A stretch of 64,000 nt of DNA from Bosea sp. PAMC 26642 (GTDB lineage Bacteria > Pseudomonadota > Alphaproteobacteria > Rhizobiales > Beijerinckiaceae): NCBI RefSeq assembly GCF_001562255.1, contig NZ_CP014301.1, positions 682,001 to 746,000 on the forward strand, read 5' to 3'. Position numbers and translations under genes: made by a program. This document shows, piece after piece, positions 35,269 through 44,765 of this stretch (positions are counted from its first letter, which is position 1; every line of letters begins with the position of its first letter). The notes under the pieces were generated by a model. The model was not told the DNA's origin and did no database searches. It worked only from the letters and a program-made list of their open reading frames with translations.

Positions 35269-35559
35269 ATGGCGAAGGCCTATTGGGTTGCAACATATCG
35301 CTCGGTCGACAACCCCGATGCATTGGCCGCCTATGCCAAGCTCAGCGGACCGGCCATCGTCGCCGGCGGCGGCCGGATCCTCGTGCGGGGAGTGCCGGCG
35401 CATGTCTATGAAGACGGGCTGATGCAGCGCACCGTCGTCATCGAGTTCGACAGCGTCGAGCAGGCGATGGCAGCGCATGACAGCGCGGCCTATAAGGAGG
35501 CTCTCGTCGCTTTGGCGGGGGGAGCCGAACGGGACATTCGGATCGTCGAGGCGGCCTGA
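35269..35559 (+). CDS. DUF1330 family protein
   Basis: A 96-residue protein beginning MAKAYWVATYRSVDNPDALA and containing YAKLSGPAIVAGGGRILVRG, VVIEFDSVEQAMAAHDSAAY and a C-terminal ERDIRIVEA. These fit the DUF1330 dimeric alpha-beta-barrel family, whose biochemical role is not settled. The ATG at 35269 has AGGAG seven bases upstream. Longer readings start inside the palindromic repeat and are unlikely. It is flanked by direct repeats derived from the neighbouring gene, so it may have arrived by insertion next to the dehydrogenase. Confidence 0.85.
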   Translation: MAKAYWVATYRSVDNPDALAAYAKLSGPAIVAGGGRILVRGVPAHVYEDGLMQRTVVIEFDSVEQAMAAHDSAAYKEALVALAGGAERDIRIVEAA

Positions 35560-35606
35560 GTTCGAGCTCTGGCAGGGGCCGGATCTGATACCCGCTTGGT
35601 CGCTGC

Positions 35607-36881
35607 CTACTCCACCGCCGGCTTGCTATACGGCCGCAGCACGCCCTGCTCGGCGAAGGTCGAGCGGTTGCTGCCCTGCCGCTTCTTGATCTCGGCGCGC
35701 GCCACGGTGCGCAGATGCACCTCGTCGGGGCCGTCGATGAAGCGCAACGCCCGTCCCCAGGAGTAGATGAAGGCGAGCGGCGTATCGTTGGACAGCCCGC
35801 CTGCGCCGAAGACCTGCATCGCGCGGTCGGCGATCTTGGTCTGCAGCCGCGTCGCCACCACCTTGATCGCCGAGACCTCGGTGCGCGCGGCCTTGTTGCC
35901 ATGCCTGTCCATCATCCAGGCGGCGCGCAGGCAGAGCAGCCGCGCCTGGTCGATCTCCATGCGCCCCTCCGCGATCCAGTCCTGGATGTTGGCGTAGTCG
36001 GCGAGGTTGCGGCTGAAGGCCTGCCGCTCCAGCGCGCGCTCGACCATCAGTTCGAGCGCGACCTCGCATTGCCCGATCGAGCGCATGCAATGGTGGATGC
36101 GGCCCGGACCCAGCCGCGCCTGCGCCAGCGCGAAGCCAGCGCCTTCCTCACCCAGAATGTTGGCGGCCGGCACGCGGACCTGATCGAAATCGGTCTCGGT
36201 GTGCCCCTCCGGAGAAAAATGGTTCAGGAGCGGCAAATTGCGCATCACGGTGACGCCCGGCGCATCCATCGGCACCAGGATCATCGAATGACGCTTGTGA
36301 GGGTTGGCGTCGGCGGCGAGGTCGGACAGCCCCATCACGATGCAGAACTTGACGTTGGGATGCAGCGCCCCGGTCGTCCACCATTTGCGCCCGGTCACGA
36401 CGTAATCGTCGCCGTCGCGGATGATCGTGGTCTGGAGATTGGTCGGGTCGGAGGAAGCGACGCCGGGCTCGGTGATGCCGACGCAGGAGCGGATCTCGCC
36501 GGCCAGAAGCGGAACGAGCCAGCGCTGCCGCTGCTCGGGCGTGGCGAACATGTGCAGGATTTCCATATTGCCGGTGTCGGGCGCGTTGCAGTTGAACACC
36601 TCCGACGACCAGTAGATTCGGCCCATGATCTCGGCGAGCGGGGCGTATTCGAGATTGCTCAGCCGCGTACCAGGCTCGTCGGGCTGCAATGCCGGCAGGA
36701 ACAGATTCCATAGGCCGGCGGCCTTCGCCTCGGCCTTCAGTCCGTCGATCAGCGCCATCGGATAGCGCCCGGCCTCGACCTCGTGCTTCCAGGCCGCATC
36801 GGCCGGCTGGACATGAGCGTCCATGAAATCCTGGAGCTTGGCGCGCAGGTCTTCGACCTTGGCGGAATAGGCGAAATCCAT
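35607..36881 (-). CDS. Acyl-CoA dehydrogenase, ACAD10/11-like
   Basis: A 424-residue flavoprotein. Family landmarks are CVGITEPGVASSDPTNLQTT for FAD/substrate contact, VVTGRKWWTTGALHPNVKF, and IYSWGRALRFIDGPDEVHLR near the C-terminus. The end IDGPDEVHLRTVARAEI has Asp before the usual catalytic-region Glu, a pattern shared with ACAD10/11 proteins. It lies 12 bases after a kinase-fold gene on the same strand, matching the fused domains of human ACAD10/11 and the separate LvaA/LvaC pair of Pseudomonas. A role in breaking down 4-hydroxyacyl-CoAs through a phosphorylated intermediate is likely. Confidence 0.87.
   Translation of the reverse strand: MDFAYSAKVEDLRAKLQDFMDAHVQPADAAWKHEVEAGRYPMALIDGLKAEAKAAGLWNLFLPALQPDEPGTRLSNLEYAPLAEIMGRIYWSSEVFNCNAPDTGNMEILHMFATPEQRQRWLVPLLAGEIRSCVGITEPGVASSDPTNLQTTIIRDGDDYVVTGRKWWTTGALHPNVKFCIVMGLSDLAADANPHKRHSMILVPMDAPGVTVMRNLPLLNHFSPEGHTETDFDQVRVPAANILGEEGAGFALAQARLGPGRIHHCMRSIGQCEVALELMVERALERQAFSRNLADYANIQDWIAEGRMEIDQARLLCLRAAWMMDRHGNKAARTEVSAIKVVATRLQTKIADRAMQVFGAGGLSNDTPLAFIYSWGRALRFIDGPDEVHLRTVARAEIKKRQGSNRSTFAEQGVLRPYSKPAVE
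35618..35652 (+). repeat. 35-base direct repeat, right copy
   Basis: This is the in-gene copy of the 35-base sequence at 35113-35147. It codes for part of the dehydrogenase C-terminus, so it is the probable parent copy. Confidence 0.88.
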
Positions 36882-36893
36882 GGTGGTCCTCGT

Positions 36894-38003
36894 TCAGTTC
36901 TGGTCGTCGATCACGGCCTGCGCCCGCAATGCGAAACTTTCCGCCATCGCACCGACCGCGACCGCATTCTCGGCTGCGGCATTGCCCGATCTGGCGCGCG
37001 CGGCGATGCCGTCGAGGATGACGGCGAAGCGAAACAGCGAGAAGGCGAGGTGGAAGCGCCCCGGCCCGCCGGCACGGCCTGCCGCGGCGCAATAGCGTTC
37101 GATGTACTCGGCCTGCGTCGGAATGCCGAGCGCCTCGGCGTCGAGGCCGACGATGCCTGAATACATCGCCGGCGTCGAATGCCAGGGCAGGCAGGAGAAG
37201 GCGGCGTCCGACAACGGATGGCCGAGCGTCGACAGCTCCCAGTCCAGCACGGCGACGATGCGCGGCGCAACCGGCGAAAACATCAGGTTGCCGAGGCGAA
37301 AGTCGCCATGGACGATCGTCGTCTCCGCACTCTCGTCGAGATTGTCGCTCAGCCAGTCGACGGCCCGGTCGATCGCGGGGATCTCGCGCGTCTTCGTCTC
37401 GCGCCACTGCCCGCCCCAGCGCCTGAGCTGGCGGGCGTAATAATTGCCGGGCTTGCCGAAATCCGAAAGGCCGGCGGCCTGCCAGTCGAAGCGATGCAGC
37501 GCAGCCAGCGTCTCCGCCATGGCGAAATACATCGCGCGGCGCTCATCGGGCGTCACGCCGGGCAGGCCGGTGTCGTGGAAGACCCGGCCGTCCAGCCGCT
37601 CCATCAGGTAGAACGGCGTCCCGACCACATCGTCCTGCTCATGCAGCAGCAGCACCGGCGGCACCGGCACGTCCGAACCGGCGAGCGCCTTGAGGATGCG
37701 GTACTCGCGCTCGACCGCATGGGCGGAGGGCAGCAGCGGTCCCGGCGGCTTTTTGCGCAGGACCAGCCGCGTTCCGGCGTCGGGGTAGGACAGGAAGAAG
37801 GTCGGATTGGACTGGCCGCCGCTGATCCGCTCCAGTGTGATCGCGCCGGCGGTCCGGCCGGGGAGGGCCGAACGCAGGAAGGCGTCGAGCCGCTCGGGAT
37901 CGAATTCGGGAGCGGCTGAGGCGGCTTCGGCTGGCATGGCCGGCATCATCGTGAGGCCGGACGCGCGGGTCAACGCGACGTTCGGCCCATTTGGGCGTCC
38001 CAT
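36894..38003 (-). CDS. Phosphotransferase of the aminoglycoside-kinase fold (ACAD10/11 N-domain, LvaA-like)
   Basis: A protein of up to 369 residues. ISGGQSNPTFFLSYPDAGTRLVLRKKP gives the nucleotide-loop and lysine region, VEREYRILKAL the alpha-C glutamate, IVHGDFRLGNLMF the catalytic Asp loop, and VLDWELSTLGHPLSDAAF the metal-binding Asp. This is the ACAD10/11-type subgroup of the choline/aminoglycoside kinase fold, which phosphorylates 4-hydroxyacyl-CoA rather than drugs. The start is uncertain: ATGs at 38003, 37949 and 37937 all lack a clear ribosome binding site. It is co-transcribed with the dehydrogenase at 35607-36881. Confidence 0.85.
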   Translation of the reverse strand: MGRPNGPNVALTRASGLTMMPAMPAEAASAAPEFDPERLDAFLRSALPGRTAGAITLERISGGQSNPTFFLSYPDAGTRLVLRKKPPGPLLPSAHAVEREYRILKALAGSDVPVPPVLLLHEQDDVVGTPFYLMERLDGRVFHDTGLPGVTPDERRAMYFAMAETLAALHRFDWQAAGLSDFGKPGNYYARQLRRWGGQWRETKTREIPAIDRAVDWLSDNLDESAETTIVHGDFRLGNLMFSPVAPRIVAVLDWELSTLGHPLSDAAFSCLPWHSTPAMYSGIVGLDAEALGIPTQAEYIERYCAAAGRAGGPGRFHLAFSLFRFAVILDGIAARARSGNAAAENAVAVGAMAESFALRAQAVIDDQN

Positions 38004-38033
38004 TCTGCAGCCGGAGTAAAAGCCCGCTCGACG

Positions 38034-39416
38034 CTACGCCGCCCGAAGGCTCGACAGGAACCGCGAGACGAGATCGCTGATCATGCCGGCAGAGGCCTCG
38101 ACCTGAATCGCTGCGCTGTCGAGCTCGATGGTCATCTTGGTGACGTCGCTGATCGCGTGCCGGGCGGCCTTGGCGGAGAACAGCCCTTCCTGGGTCCGCG
38201 ACGCGGCCTCCTGCGTGTTGGACGCCATCGCATTGGTCGTGTTCGACTGGATTTGCACCGTCGCCGCGATCGAGGCCGCCGATTCCTCCAGCCGTGCGAT
38301 CGTCAGGGCGATCGAATTCACATGGGCGACGCAGGATTCGGTCGCCGACTGAACCTGGGCGATCTGGGTCGAGATCTCCGCGGTGGCGCTGGCGGTCTGG
38401 TGCGCCAGCGACTTGACCTCTCCCGCCACCACGGCAAAGCCCTTTCCCGCCTCGCCGGCGCGGGCGGCCTCGATCGTGGCGTTCAGCGCAAGCAGGTTTG
38501 TCTTCGTCGCAATCTGCTGGATCAGGGTGACGATCGAGCCGATCCGGCCTGTGGCTTCGGCCAGGACGGCGATCGAGGACGTGACTGCGCGTGTGTCGGT
38601 GACGGCCTGTCCGGTGATGGCGAAGCTTTGCTGCGCCTCGCTGCTGACATGGTCGAGGGCCCGCACCAGATTGTCCGTCGCTTCCACCGTGCTGCTGATC
38701 CGCTGCGTGCATTCGCGCGCCGCATCTTCCGCGGTCGTGGCTTCCCGACCGGCCTGGTCGCTGCGGTGCAGGCTGGTGGCGGCGTATTCGCGCAACGTCG
38801 TCGCCGCCGCCTGCAGGCTGGTCGACAATTCCGCGATGTTGCTCTGGAAGGACGAAGCCGCGACATGGAGTTCTTTTTCGCGATGCGTCAGGCCGATCCG
38901 GCTCGCGCGCTGATAGCAGGACGTCGCCGCGATCGCATCGCACAGGATCAGCCGCATCAGGGCGGCGGCGTCTTCGACGGCTTTCCTGCCGTTGAAGCGC
39001 CGGCGCCGCCCGATCTCGGTGAACAGGGGATCGACGAGCCGCAGTGCCGTTCCCAGCCGCGTCCGGATGCCCATCGCATCGCCGAATTCGGTCTGAGCCG
39101 CGTCGGTGAGTTCGGACAGGTAATCCGCGTCGAACCGGGCCTCGAACAAGGTGCGGAAATGCTGGCCTTCCGCGGCGACGACTTCAGGCCTGTGCTGTTC
39201 GACATGAGGTTTCATGTCGGCCACCGAGCGCTCGAGATGATCGCAATAATCATGGCACGCCGCGGCGGCGTGCGTTGACACGATCGGCAAAAGTGACCGC
39301 GCGACGGCACGCGACTGCGCATCGACATGCGATGCGTTCAGGAGCCGCTCGATCGCGTCGCGCGTAATGGCGACCGGCTTAGCGTCCGATGAATCTGTCT
39401 TCGGATAGGTGACCAA
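38034..39416 (-). CDS. Soluble methyl-accepting chemotaxis protein with globin-like sensor domain
   Basis: A 460-residue chemoreceptor without membrane helices. Residues about 20-180 resemble the protoglobin domain of globin-coupled sensors ([22 protein letters not shown]). The C-terminal half is a standard signalling coiled coil with the CheA/CheW-binding tip [40 protein letters not shown] near residue 320. The segment where the haem-binding histidine is expected, [17 protein letters not shown], has no histidine, so oxygen sensing through haem is doubtful. The only start giving a full sensor domain is a TTG at 39416 with no clear ribosome binding site. motA/motB about 9 kb away show that motility genes are present. 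Confidence 0.82.
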   Translation of the reverse strand: MVTYPKTDSSDAKPVAITRDAIERLLNASHVDAQSRAVARSLLPIVSTHAAAACHDYCDHLERSVADMKPHVEQHRPEVVAAEGQHFRTLFEARFDADYLSELTDAAQTEFGDAMGIRTRLGTALRLVDPLFTEIGRRRRFNGRKAVEDAAALMRLILCDAIAATSCYQRASRIGLTHREKELHVAASSFQSNIAELSTSLQAAATTLREYAATSLHRSDQAGREATTAEDAARECTQRISSTVEATDNLVRALDHVSSEAQQSFAITGQAVTDTRAVTSSIAVLAEATGRIGSIVTLIQQIATKTNLLALNATIEAARAGEAGKGFAVVAGEVKSLAHQTASATAEISTQIAQVQSATESCVAHVNSIALTIARLEESAASIAATVQIQSNTTNAMASNTQEAASRTQEGLFSAKAARHAISDVTKMTIELDSAAIQVEASAGMISDLVSRFLSSLRAA

Positions 39417-39498
39417 GGCTGCCGCGATCTGTGGGTTTGCGCTGCAGCAAAGGTCCCATGAATATGTTAACGAAAATCAGTGGAGGAATGCGCGTTTT

Positions 39499-40737
39499 TT
39501 AGGCCGCATCCAGCCCATACAGCGAATGCAGCGTCCGCACAGCGAGTTCGGTATAGGCTGCGTCGATCAGCACCGAGAACTTGATTTCCGAGGTGGTGAT
39601 TGCGCGAATGTTGATGCCCTTCTCGGCCAGCGCCCGGAAGGCGAGCGCCGCGACGCCGGCATGGCTCCTCATGCCCACCCCGATCGCCGAGACCTTGACC
39701 ACGTCGGTCGCGCCCTGCAGCGCCTGATAGGCGATCTCGGCGTGCCGGCTCTCGAGCAGGCTCTTGGCCCGCTCGTAATCGGCGGTGGGCACGGTGAAGG
39801 TGATGTCGGTTGTCGCCTGGTCGTCGGAGACGACCTGGATGATCATGTCGACATTGATGTTGGCATCGGCGAGCGGGCCGAAGATGGTCGCAGCCACTCC
39901 CGGCTTGTCGGCGACGCGCCGGAGGGTGATCTGGGCTTCGTCGCGCGAGAACGCGATGCCGGTAACGATCTGCTGTTCCACGATGTCGTCCTCGTCGCAG
40001 ATGAGGGTGCCGGATTGGGGATTGTCTGGGTCGTCGAAGGAGGAGCGTACATAGGTCGGCACGCGCTGGGTCATCGCGATCTCGACCGAGCGCACCTGCA
40101 GCACCTTGGAGCCGAGCGAGGCCATCTCCAGCATCTCCTCGAAGGAGACGCGGTCCATGCGGCGGGCCTTCTGCACCACGCGTGGATCGGTGGTGTAGAC
40201 GCCGTCCACATCGGTGTAGATGTCGCAGCGGTCGGCCTTGAGCCCGGCCGCCAGCGCGACCGCGCTGGTATCCGAGCCGCCGCGCCCGAGCGTGACGATG
40301 CGGCCGCTTGCCTTGTGGATGCCCTGGAAGCCGGAGCAGACGGCGATCTCGCGGTTCTTCGCGAAGCCGGCGAGAATGGCCGTGCCGTCGACGCCCTCGA
40401 TCCGCGACGAGCCATGCGCGTCCGAACCGTAGAGCGGAATCTGCCAGCCCTGCCATGAGCGGGCCGGCAGGCCAAGTTCCTGCAGCGCGATCGCCATCAG
40501 CCCCGACGTGACCTGCTCGCCCGAGGCGACGACGACATCGTATTCGGCCCGGTCGTAGAGCGGCGACGCCTCCTTGCACCAGGCGACGAGTTCGTTGGTC
40601 TTGCCCGACATCGCAGAGACCACGACCGCGACCTCGTTGCCGGCATCGAACTCGCGTTTGACATGGCGGGCGGCGTTCCGGATGCGCTCGACTGTCGCGA
40701 CGGAGGTTCCGCCGAATTTCATCACCAGACGGGCCAT
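39499..40737 (-). CDS. lysC: Aspartate kinase
   Basis: A 412-residue enzyme that phosphorylates aspartate, the first step towards lysine, threonine, methionine and diaminopimelate. MARLVMKFGGTSVATVERIR is the classic N-terminus, with GRGGSDTSAVALAAGL for nucleotide binding and YTDVDGVYTTDPR near residue 180. Two C-terminal ACT domains (from about 270 and 350, including ISVI-like VKVSAIGVGMRSHAGVAALAF) bring feedback control. The frame is open for 81 codons before the ATG at 40737, but that ATG matches the family exactly. It is divergent from ubiG. Confidence 0.95.
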   Translation of the reverse strand: MARLVMKFGGTSVATVERIRNAARHVKREFDAGNEVAVVVSAMSGKTNELVAWCKEASPLYDRAEYDVVVASGEQVTSGLMAIALQELGLPARSWQGWQIPLYGSDAHGSSRIEGVDGTAILAGFAKNREIAVCSGFQGIHKASGRIVTLGRGGSDTSAVALAAGLKADRCDIYTDVDGVYTTDPRVVQKARRMDRVSFEEMLEMASLGSKVLQVRSVEIAMTQRVPTYVRSSFDDPDNPQSGTLICDEDDIVEQQIVTGIAFSRDEAQITLRRVADKPGVAATIFGPLADANINVDMIIQVVSDDQATTDITFTVPTADYERAKSLLESRHAEIAYQALQGATDVVKVSAIGVGMRSHAGVAALAFRALAEKGINIRAITTSEIKFSVLIDAAYTELAVRTLHSLYGLDAA

Positions 40738-40907
40738 GGCGGTCCAGAGGCTCTCGTAAATCGATTGTCCCGCGGTCCGGGACGAAGGGTCGCCCTCGCG
40801 CCTGGCGCGGGGCCGGTGTAGATGACGGGCAGAGGCCGGACTGTCAATGCGACGCCAGGCCTGCCGGCGATCGAGAAGCCTGCCGGCTATCGAGAAGGAA
40901 CCATGCC

Positions 40908-41663
40908 ATGGCGGCAACGGCCCAGCGCGAAGGCTCCACCATCGACCCCGCCGAGGTCGCGCGCTTCGATGCCATCGCAAAAACCTGGTGGGACCCGAAG
41001 GGACCCATGGCGGTGCTGCACAAGTTCAATCCGGTACGCCTCGGCTTCATCCGCGACCTCGCCTGCGACCGCTTCGGGCGCGATCCTCGATCGCTGCGGT
41101 CGCTGGACGGGCTGACATTGGTCGACATCGGCTGCGGCGGCGGCGTGCTGTCGGAACCGCTGGCACGGCTGGGCGCGCAGGTGACGGGACTGGATCCCGC
41201 CCCGACCAATATCGCGGTCGCCGCCGCCCATGCCGAAAAAAGCGGTCTCGCGATCGACTATCGCGAGGAGACGATCGAGGCGCTGGTCGCCGAGGGCAAG
41301 ACCTTCGACATCGTGCTGGCCATGGAGGTCGTCGAGCATGTCGCCGATGTCGAAGCCTTCGTCGCGGCCTGCTGCGCAGCGGTCAAGCCGGGCGGAGTGC
41401 TCGTCATGGCGACGTTGAACCGGACGCTGAAATCCTATGCGCTTGCCATCGTCGGCGCCGAATACGTCCTGCGCTGGCTGCCGCGCGGCACGCATGACTG
41501 GAACAAATTCGTGACGCCGGATGAACTTGGACAGGCGATCGAAGCGAATGGACTGGATCTCGGCGAGAGCACCGGCGTGGTCTACAACCCCCTGACAGAC
41601 CGCTGGTCGACCGCCCGCGACACGGACGTCAACTACATGCTGGCGGCGAGCCGGCGGGGCTGA
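40908..41663 (+). CDS. ubiG: Bifunctional ubiquinone O-methyltransferase UbiG
   Basis: A 251-residue SAM-dependent methyltransferase that carries out both O-methylations of ubiquinone synthesis. The opening IDPAEVARFDAIAKTWWDPKGPMAVLHKFNPVRL is highly characteristic, motif I is LVDIGCGGGVLSEPLA, and VLAMEVVEHVADVEAFV and the PRGTHDWNKFVTPDEL segment are typical. AAGGA precedes the ATG. The gene is followed 31 bases later by the second palindromic repeat. Confidence 0.95.
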   Translation: MAATAQREGSTIDPAEVARFDAIAKTWWDPKGPMAVLHKFNPVRLGFIRDLACDRFGRDPRSLRSLDGLTLVDIGCGGGVLSEPLARLGAQVTGLDPAPTNIAVAAAHAEKSGLAIDYREETIEALVAEGKTFDIVLAMEVVEHVADVEAFVAACCAAVKPGGVLVMATLNRTLKSYALAIVGAEYVLRWLPRGTHDWNKFVTPDELGQAIEANGLDLGESTGVVYNPLTDRWSTARDTDVNYMLAASRRG

Positions 41664-41975
41664 AGTCGGACAATTTTCGCGGGAAATCCCCGTTGTCATT
41701 CCGGGGCTTCGCGTAGCGAAGAGCCCGGAACCCATACGCACTCGGCGCTTCTAGAAAAGCGACCAATGTAGATGCCGTTGTCGGCATCACCGGTGTTTAT
41801 GGGTGCCGGGCTCGACCCTGCAGGTCGCCCCGGAATGACGCTGGCGGTTCTTGAGTCAACTCCATACGCGCGGGCACCAGGGATCCACCGCCGCCGGATC
41901 CTCCAAGAGCCTCAAAGCCTTGCCTCGTTTCGCTCCATGGCGCGCGATGCTGTCGACTTGGGCATACCGTGCAAT
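41664..41975. other. Intergenic stretch with palindromic repeat
   Basis: About 310 bases between ubiG and the antitoxin gene. Nearly half is the palindromic element at 41695-41839. The remainder has no supported gene, and no toxin partner could be read on either strand. Confidence 0.6.
41695..41839. repeat. Large palindromic intergenic repeat, copy 2
   Basis: The layout is the same as the copy at 34951-35093: outer arms GTCATTCCGGGGC (41695-41707) and GCCCCGGAATGAC (41827-41839), inner arms GAGCCCGGAACCCATA (41721-41736) and TATGGGTGCCGGGCTC (41798-41813), and 13-base side inserts TTCGCGTAGCGAA and GACCCTGCAGGTC, each self-complementary. The 61-base centre is unrelated to that of copy 1 and holds its own hairpin, GATGCCG-TTGT-CGGCATC. 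Confidence 0.88.
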
Positions 41976-42254
41976 TCACGTCTGCCCCATGAGACTATCG
42001 CGTCGCTTGGCGAACTCGGCTTCGACCTCTTCATTCGATCGACCGCGGCCCGCTTGCATGGAGGCGCGCGCGATCTCGACCTTGCGGCGCAGGAACGCGT
42101 CATAGTCCCGCGCCTCGCGCTGACGCTCGATGAATTCGCGCATGAGTTCCCGCACCACCTGCGAGGCCGGGCGATGGCTGGCTTCGGCTTCGGCCATGAA
42201 GGCGTCGCGCAGCTCCGGTTCCAGCTTCATCGTGAAGACGGCTTCCTTGGACAT
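41976..42254 (-). CDS. Ribbon-helix-helix antitoxin-like protein, orphan
   Basis: A 92-residue protein. FTMKLEPELRDAFMAEAEAS with HRPASQVVRELMREFIERQ is a ribbon-helix-helix DNA-binding domain of the CopG/ParD sort. The acidic-basic C-terminal tail (EVEAEFAKRRDSL) is of the kind that binds a ParE/RelE toxin. Normally a toxin gene overlaps or follows the stop, but the 180 bases downstream give no toxin-like frame. A GTATATAC palindrome at 42289-42296, about 35 bases before the start, could be its autoregulatory operator. It may act as a solitary regulator or be a relic of a lost pair. Confidence 0.72.
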   Translation of the reverse strand: MSKEAVFTMKLEPELRDAFMAEAEASHRPASQVVRELMREFIERQREARDYDAFLRRKVEIARASMQAGRGRSNEEVEAEFAKRRDSLMGQT

Positions 42255-42458
42255 GTTCGGGAACTCTCATGGTTCAAATGCTGAGGAAGTATATACGTTA
42301 TCATGACGAACACAATCTGGCATTCCGCCCCGGTTGTTGCGTTGCAGTATGGTCCAAAGGGGGATGGCGCAGCGCAGCATTGCATTGCATCATCATGCCC
42401 GTAGTCGAGGCATCTCCGAGCGTGCAGGATAAGCCGCCGGCCATAGAAACGGGAGACG

Positions 42459-43730
<1,272 letters not shown>

Positions 43731-43855
43731 TCGCGCAGCGCCAGCCTGTCGAATTGCGGAACTTTCGCGGCCCGTCTTCGTTCGGATTTTGCTCCCTGCA
43801 CGATGCAGGGAGGCCGCCGGCTTTCGGACGGCTTTTGAATTGGAGGGGGACGACC

Positions 43856-44110
43856 ATGGGCATCATCTGGACGATCGTGATTGGATTTCTGGCCGGCGTG
43901 GTCGCAAAGTTCATTTCGCCCGGGTCTAACGAGCCCTCCGGGTTCATTCTGACGACCATCCTCGGCATCGTCGGGGCGGTGGTCGCGACTTATCTCGGTC
44001 AGGCGCTGGGCTGGTACACGCCCGGACAGGGCGCCGGGTTCATTGGCGCGGTTATCGGCGCCATCGTCGTTCTGGTCGTCTGGTCGATGCTCAGCCGCAG
44101 AAGCACCTGA
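43856..44110 (+). CDS. GlsB/YeaQ/YmgE-family small membrane protein
   Basis: An 84-residue protein made almost wholly of three hydrophobic segments separated by glycine-rich turns (MGIIWTIVIGFLAGVVAKFI, FILTTILGIVGAVVATYLG, GFIGAVIGAIVVLVVWSML). This is the transglycosylase-associated or YeaQ/YmgE family linked to envelope stress. GGAGGGG lies about six bases upstream of the ATG. It is probably co-transcribed with the YidB-like gene 41 bases downstream. Confidence 0.88.
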   Translation: MGIIWTIVIGFLAGVVAKFISPGSNEPSGFILTTILGIVGAVVATYLGQALGWYTPGQGAGFIGAVIGAIVVLVVWSMLSRRST

Positions 44111-44151
44111 TCGCCCGCAATTCAAATGATCCGTAATCCTGGAGGTTTTCG

Positions 44152-44601
44152 ATGAGCAACAACGGATTTCCGTCGATGACGGCACTGCTCGGTCTGCTTG
44201 CCGTCGCGGGATACCAAAATCGCGACAAGTTGGCGGAATGGTTCGGCAACGCGCAGTCCGGCCAGGTGCCGGCTGGTGCGCCGCCCGGCCTCGACAAGGT
44301 AGTAGGCAACGGCCCCGCGATCGGAGCAGGCGGCATCGGCGGCATGCTCGGTGGCGGACTGCAGGAATTGATCGAACGCTTCCGCCAGGGCGGGCGTGGT
44401 GAGACCGCCGATTCATGGGTCAAGGCCGGGCCCAACCAGCCGATCGAAGCGCCCGACCTCGAACAGGCCCTCGGCCCCGACGTCCTTGCCGACCTGGAGC
44501 AGCGGACAGGCCTTTCGCGAGACGAACTGTTGACGCGATTGTCCAGGGATCTCCCTGATGCGGTCGATCGCTATACTCCGGACGGGCGTGTCGCGGCCTG
44601 A
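44152..44601 (+). CDS. YidB-family (DUF937) protein
   Basis: A 149-residue protein with a glycine-rich centre ([21 protein letters not shown]) and the YidB C-terminal pattern: [40 protein letters not shown] and a final [14 protein letters not shown]. The family is of unknown function and often sits near stress-related small membrane proteins, as here. GGAGG lies about seven bases before the ATG. A strong stem-loop follows the stop. Confidence 0.9.
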   Translation: MSNNGFPSMTALLGLLAVAGYQNRDKLAEWFGNAQSGQVPAGAPPGLDKVVGNGPAIGAGGIGGMLGGGLQELIERFRQGGRGETADSWVKAGPNQPIEAPDLEQALGPDVLADLEQRTGLSRDELLTRLSRDLPDAVDRYTPDGRVAA

Positions 44602-44628
44602 GCGGCATTGCCACTAAAGCAACATCCG

Positions 44629-44660
44629 ATCGCCGCCGCGGCTCTGCCCGCGGTGGCGAT
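44629..44660 (+). terminator. Stem-loop after the YidB-like gene
   Basis: ATCGCCGCCGCGG (44629-44641) and CCGCGGTGGCGAT (44648-44660) form a 13-bp stem with one mismatch around a six-base loop, followed by a short T-containing tail (TTCGTTG). It lies 28 bases after the stop and probably ends the GlsB-YidB transcript. Confidence 0.6.
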
Positions 44661-44765
44661 TTCGTTGCGGTCAGCCCTGCACAACGAGGACGTTTCCAAG
44701 CGGGCTTGCATTCACGATGCGAAACACTTAATCGAACGGTAAAGTAACAGCCGTTCGAGACCGTC

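Noticed and set aside
41797..41979. Short frame overlapping the antitoxin stop as a possible toxin
   Set aside because: Its sequence shows no ParE/RelE pattern, begins at an unsupported start and runs into the palindromic repeat.
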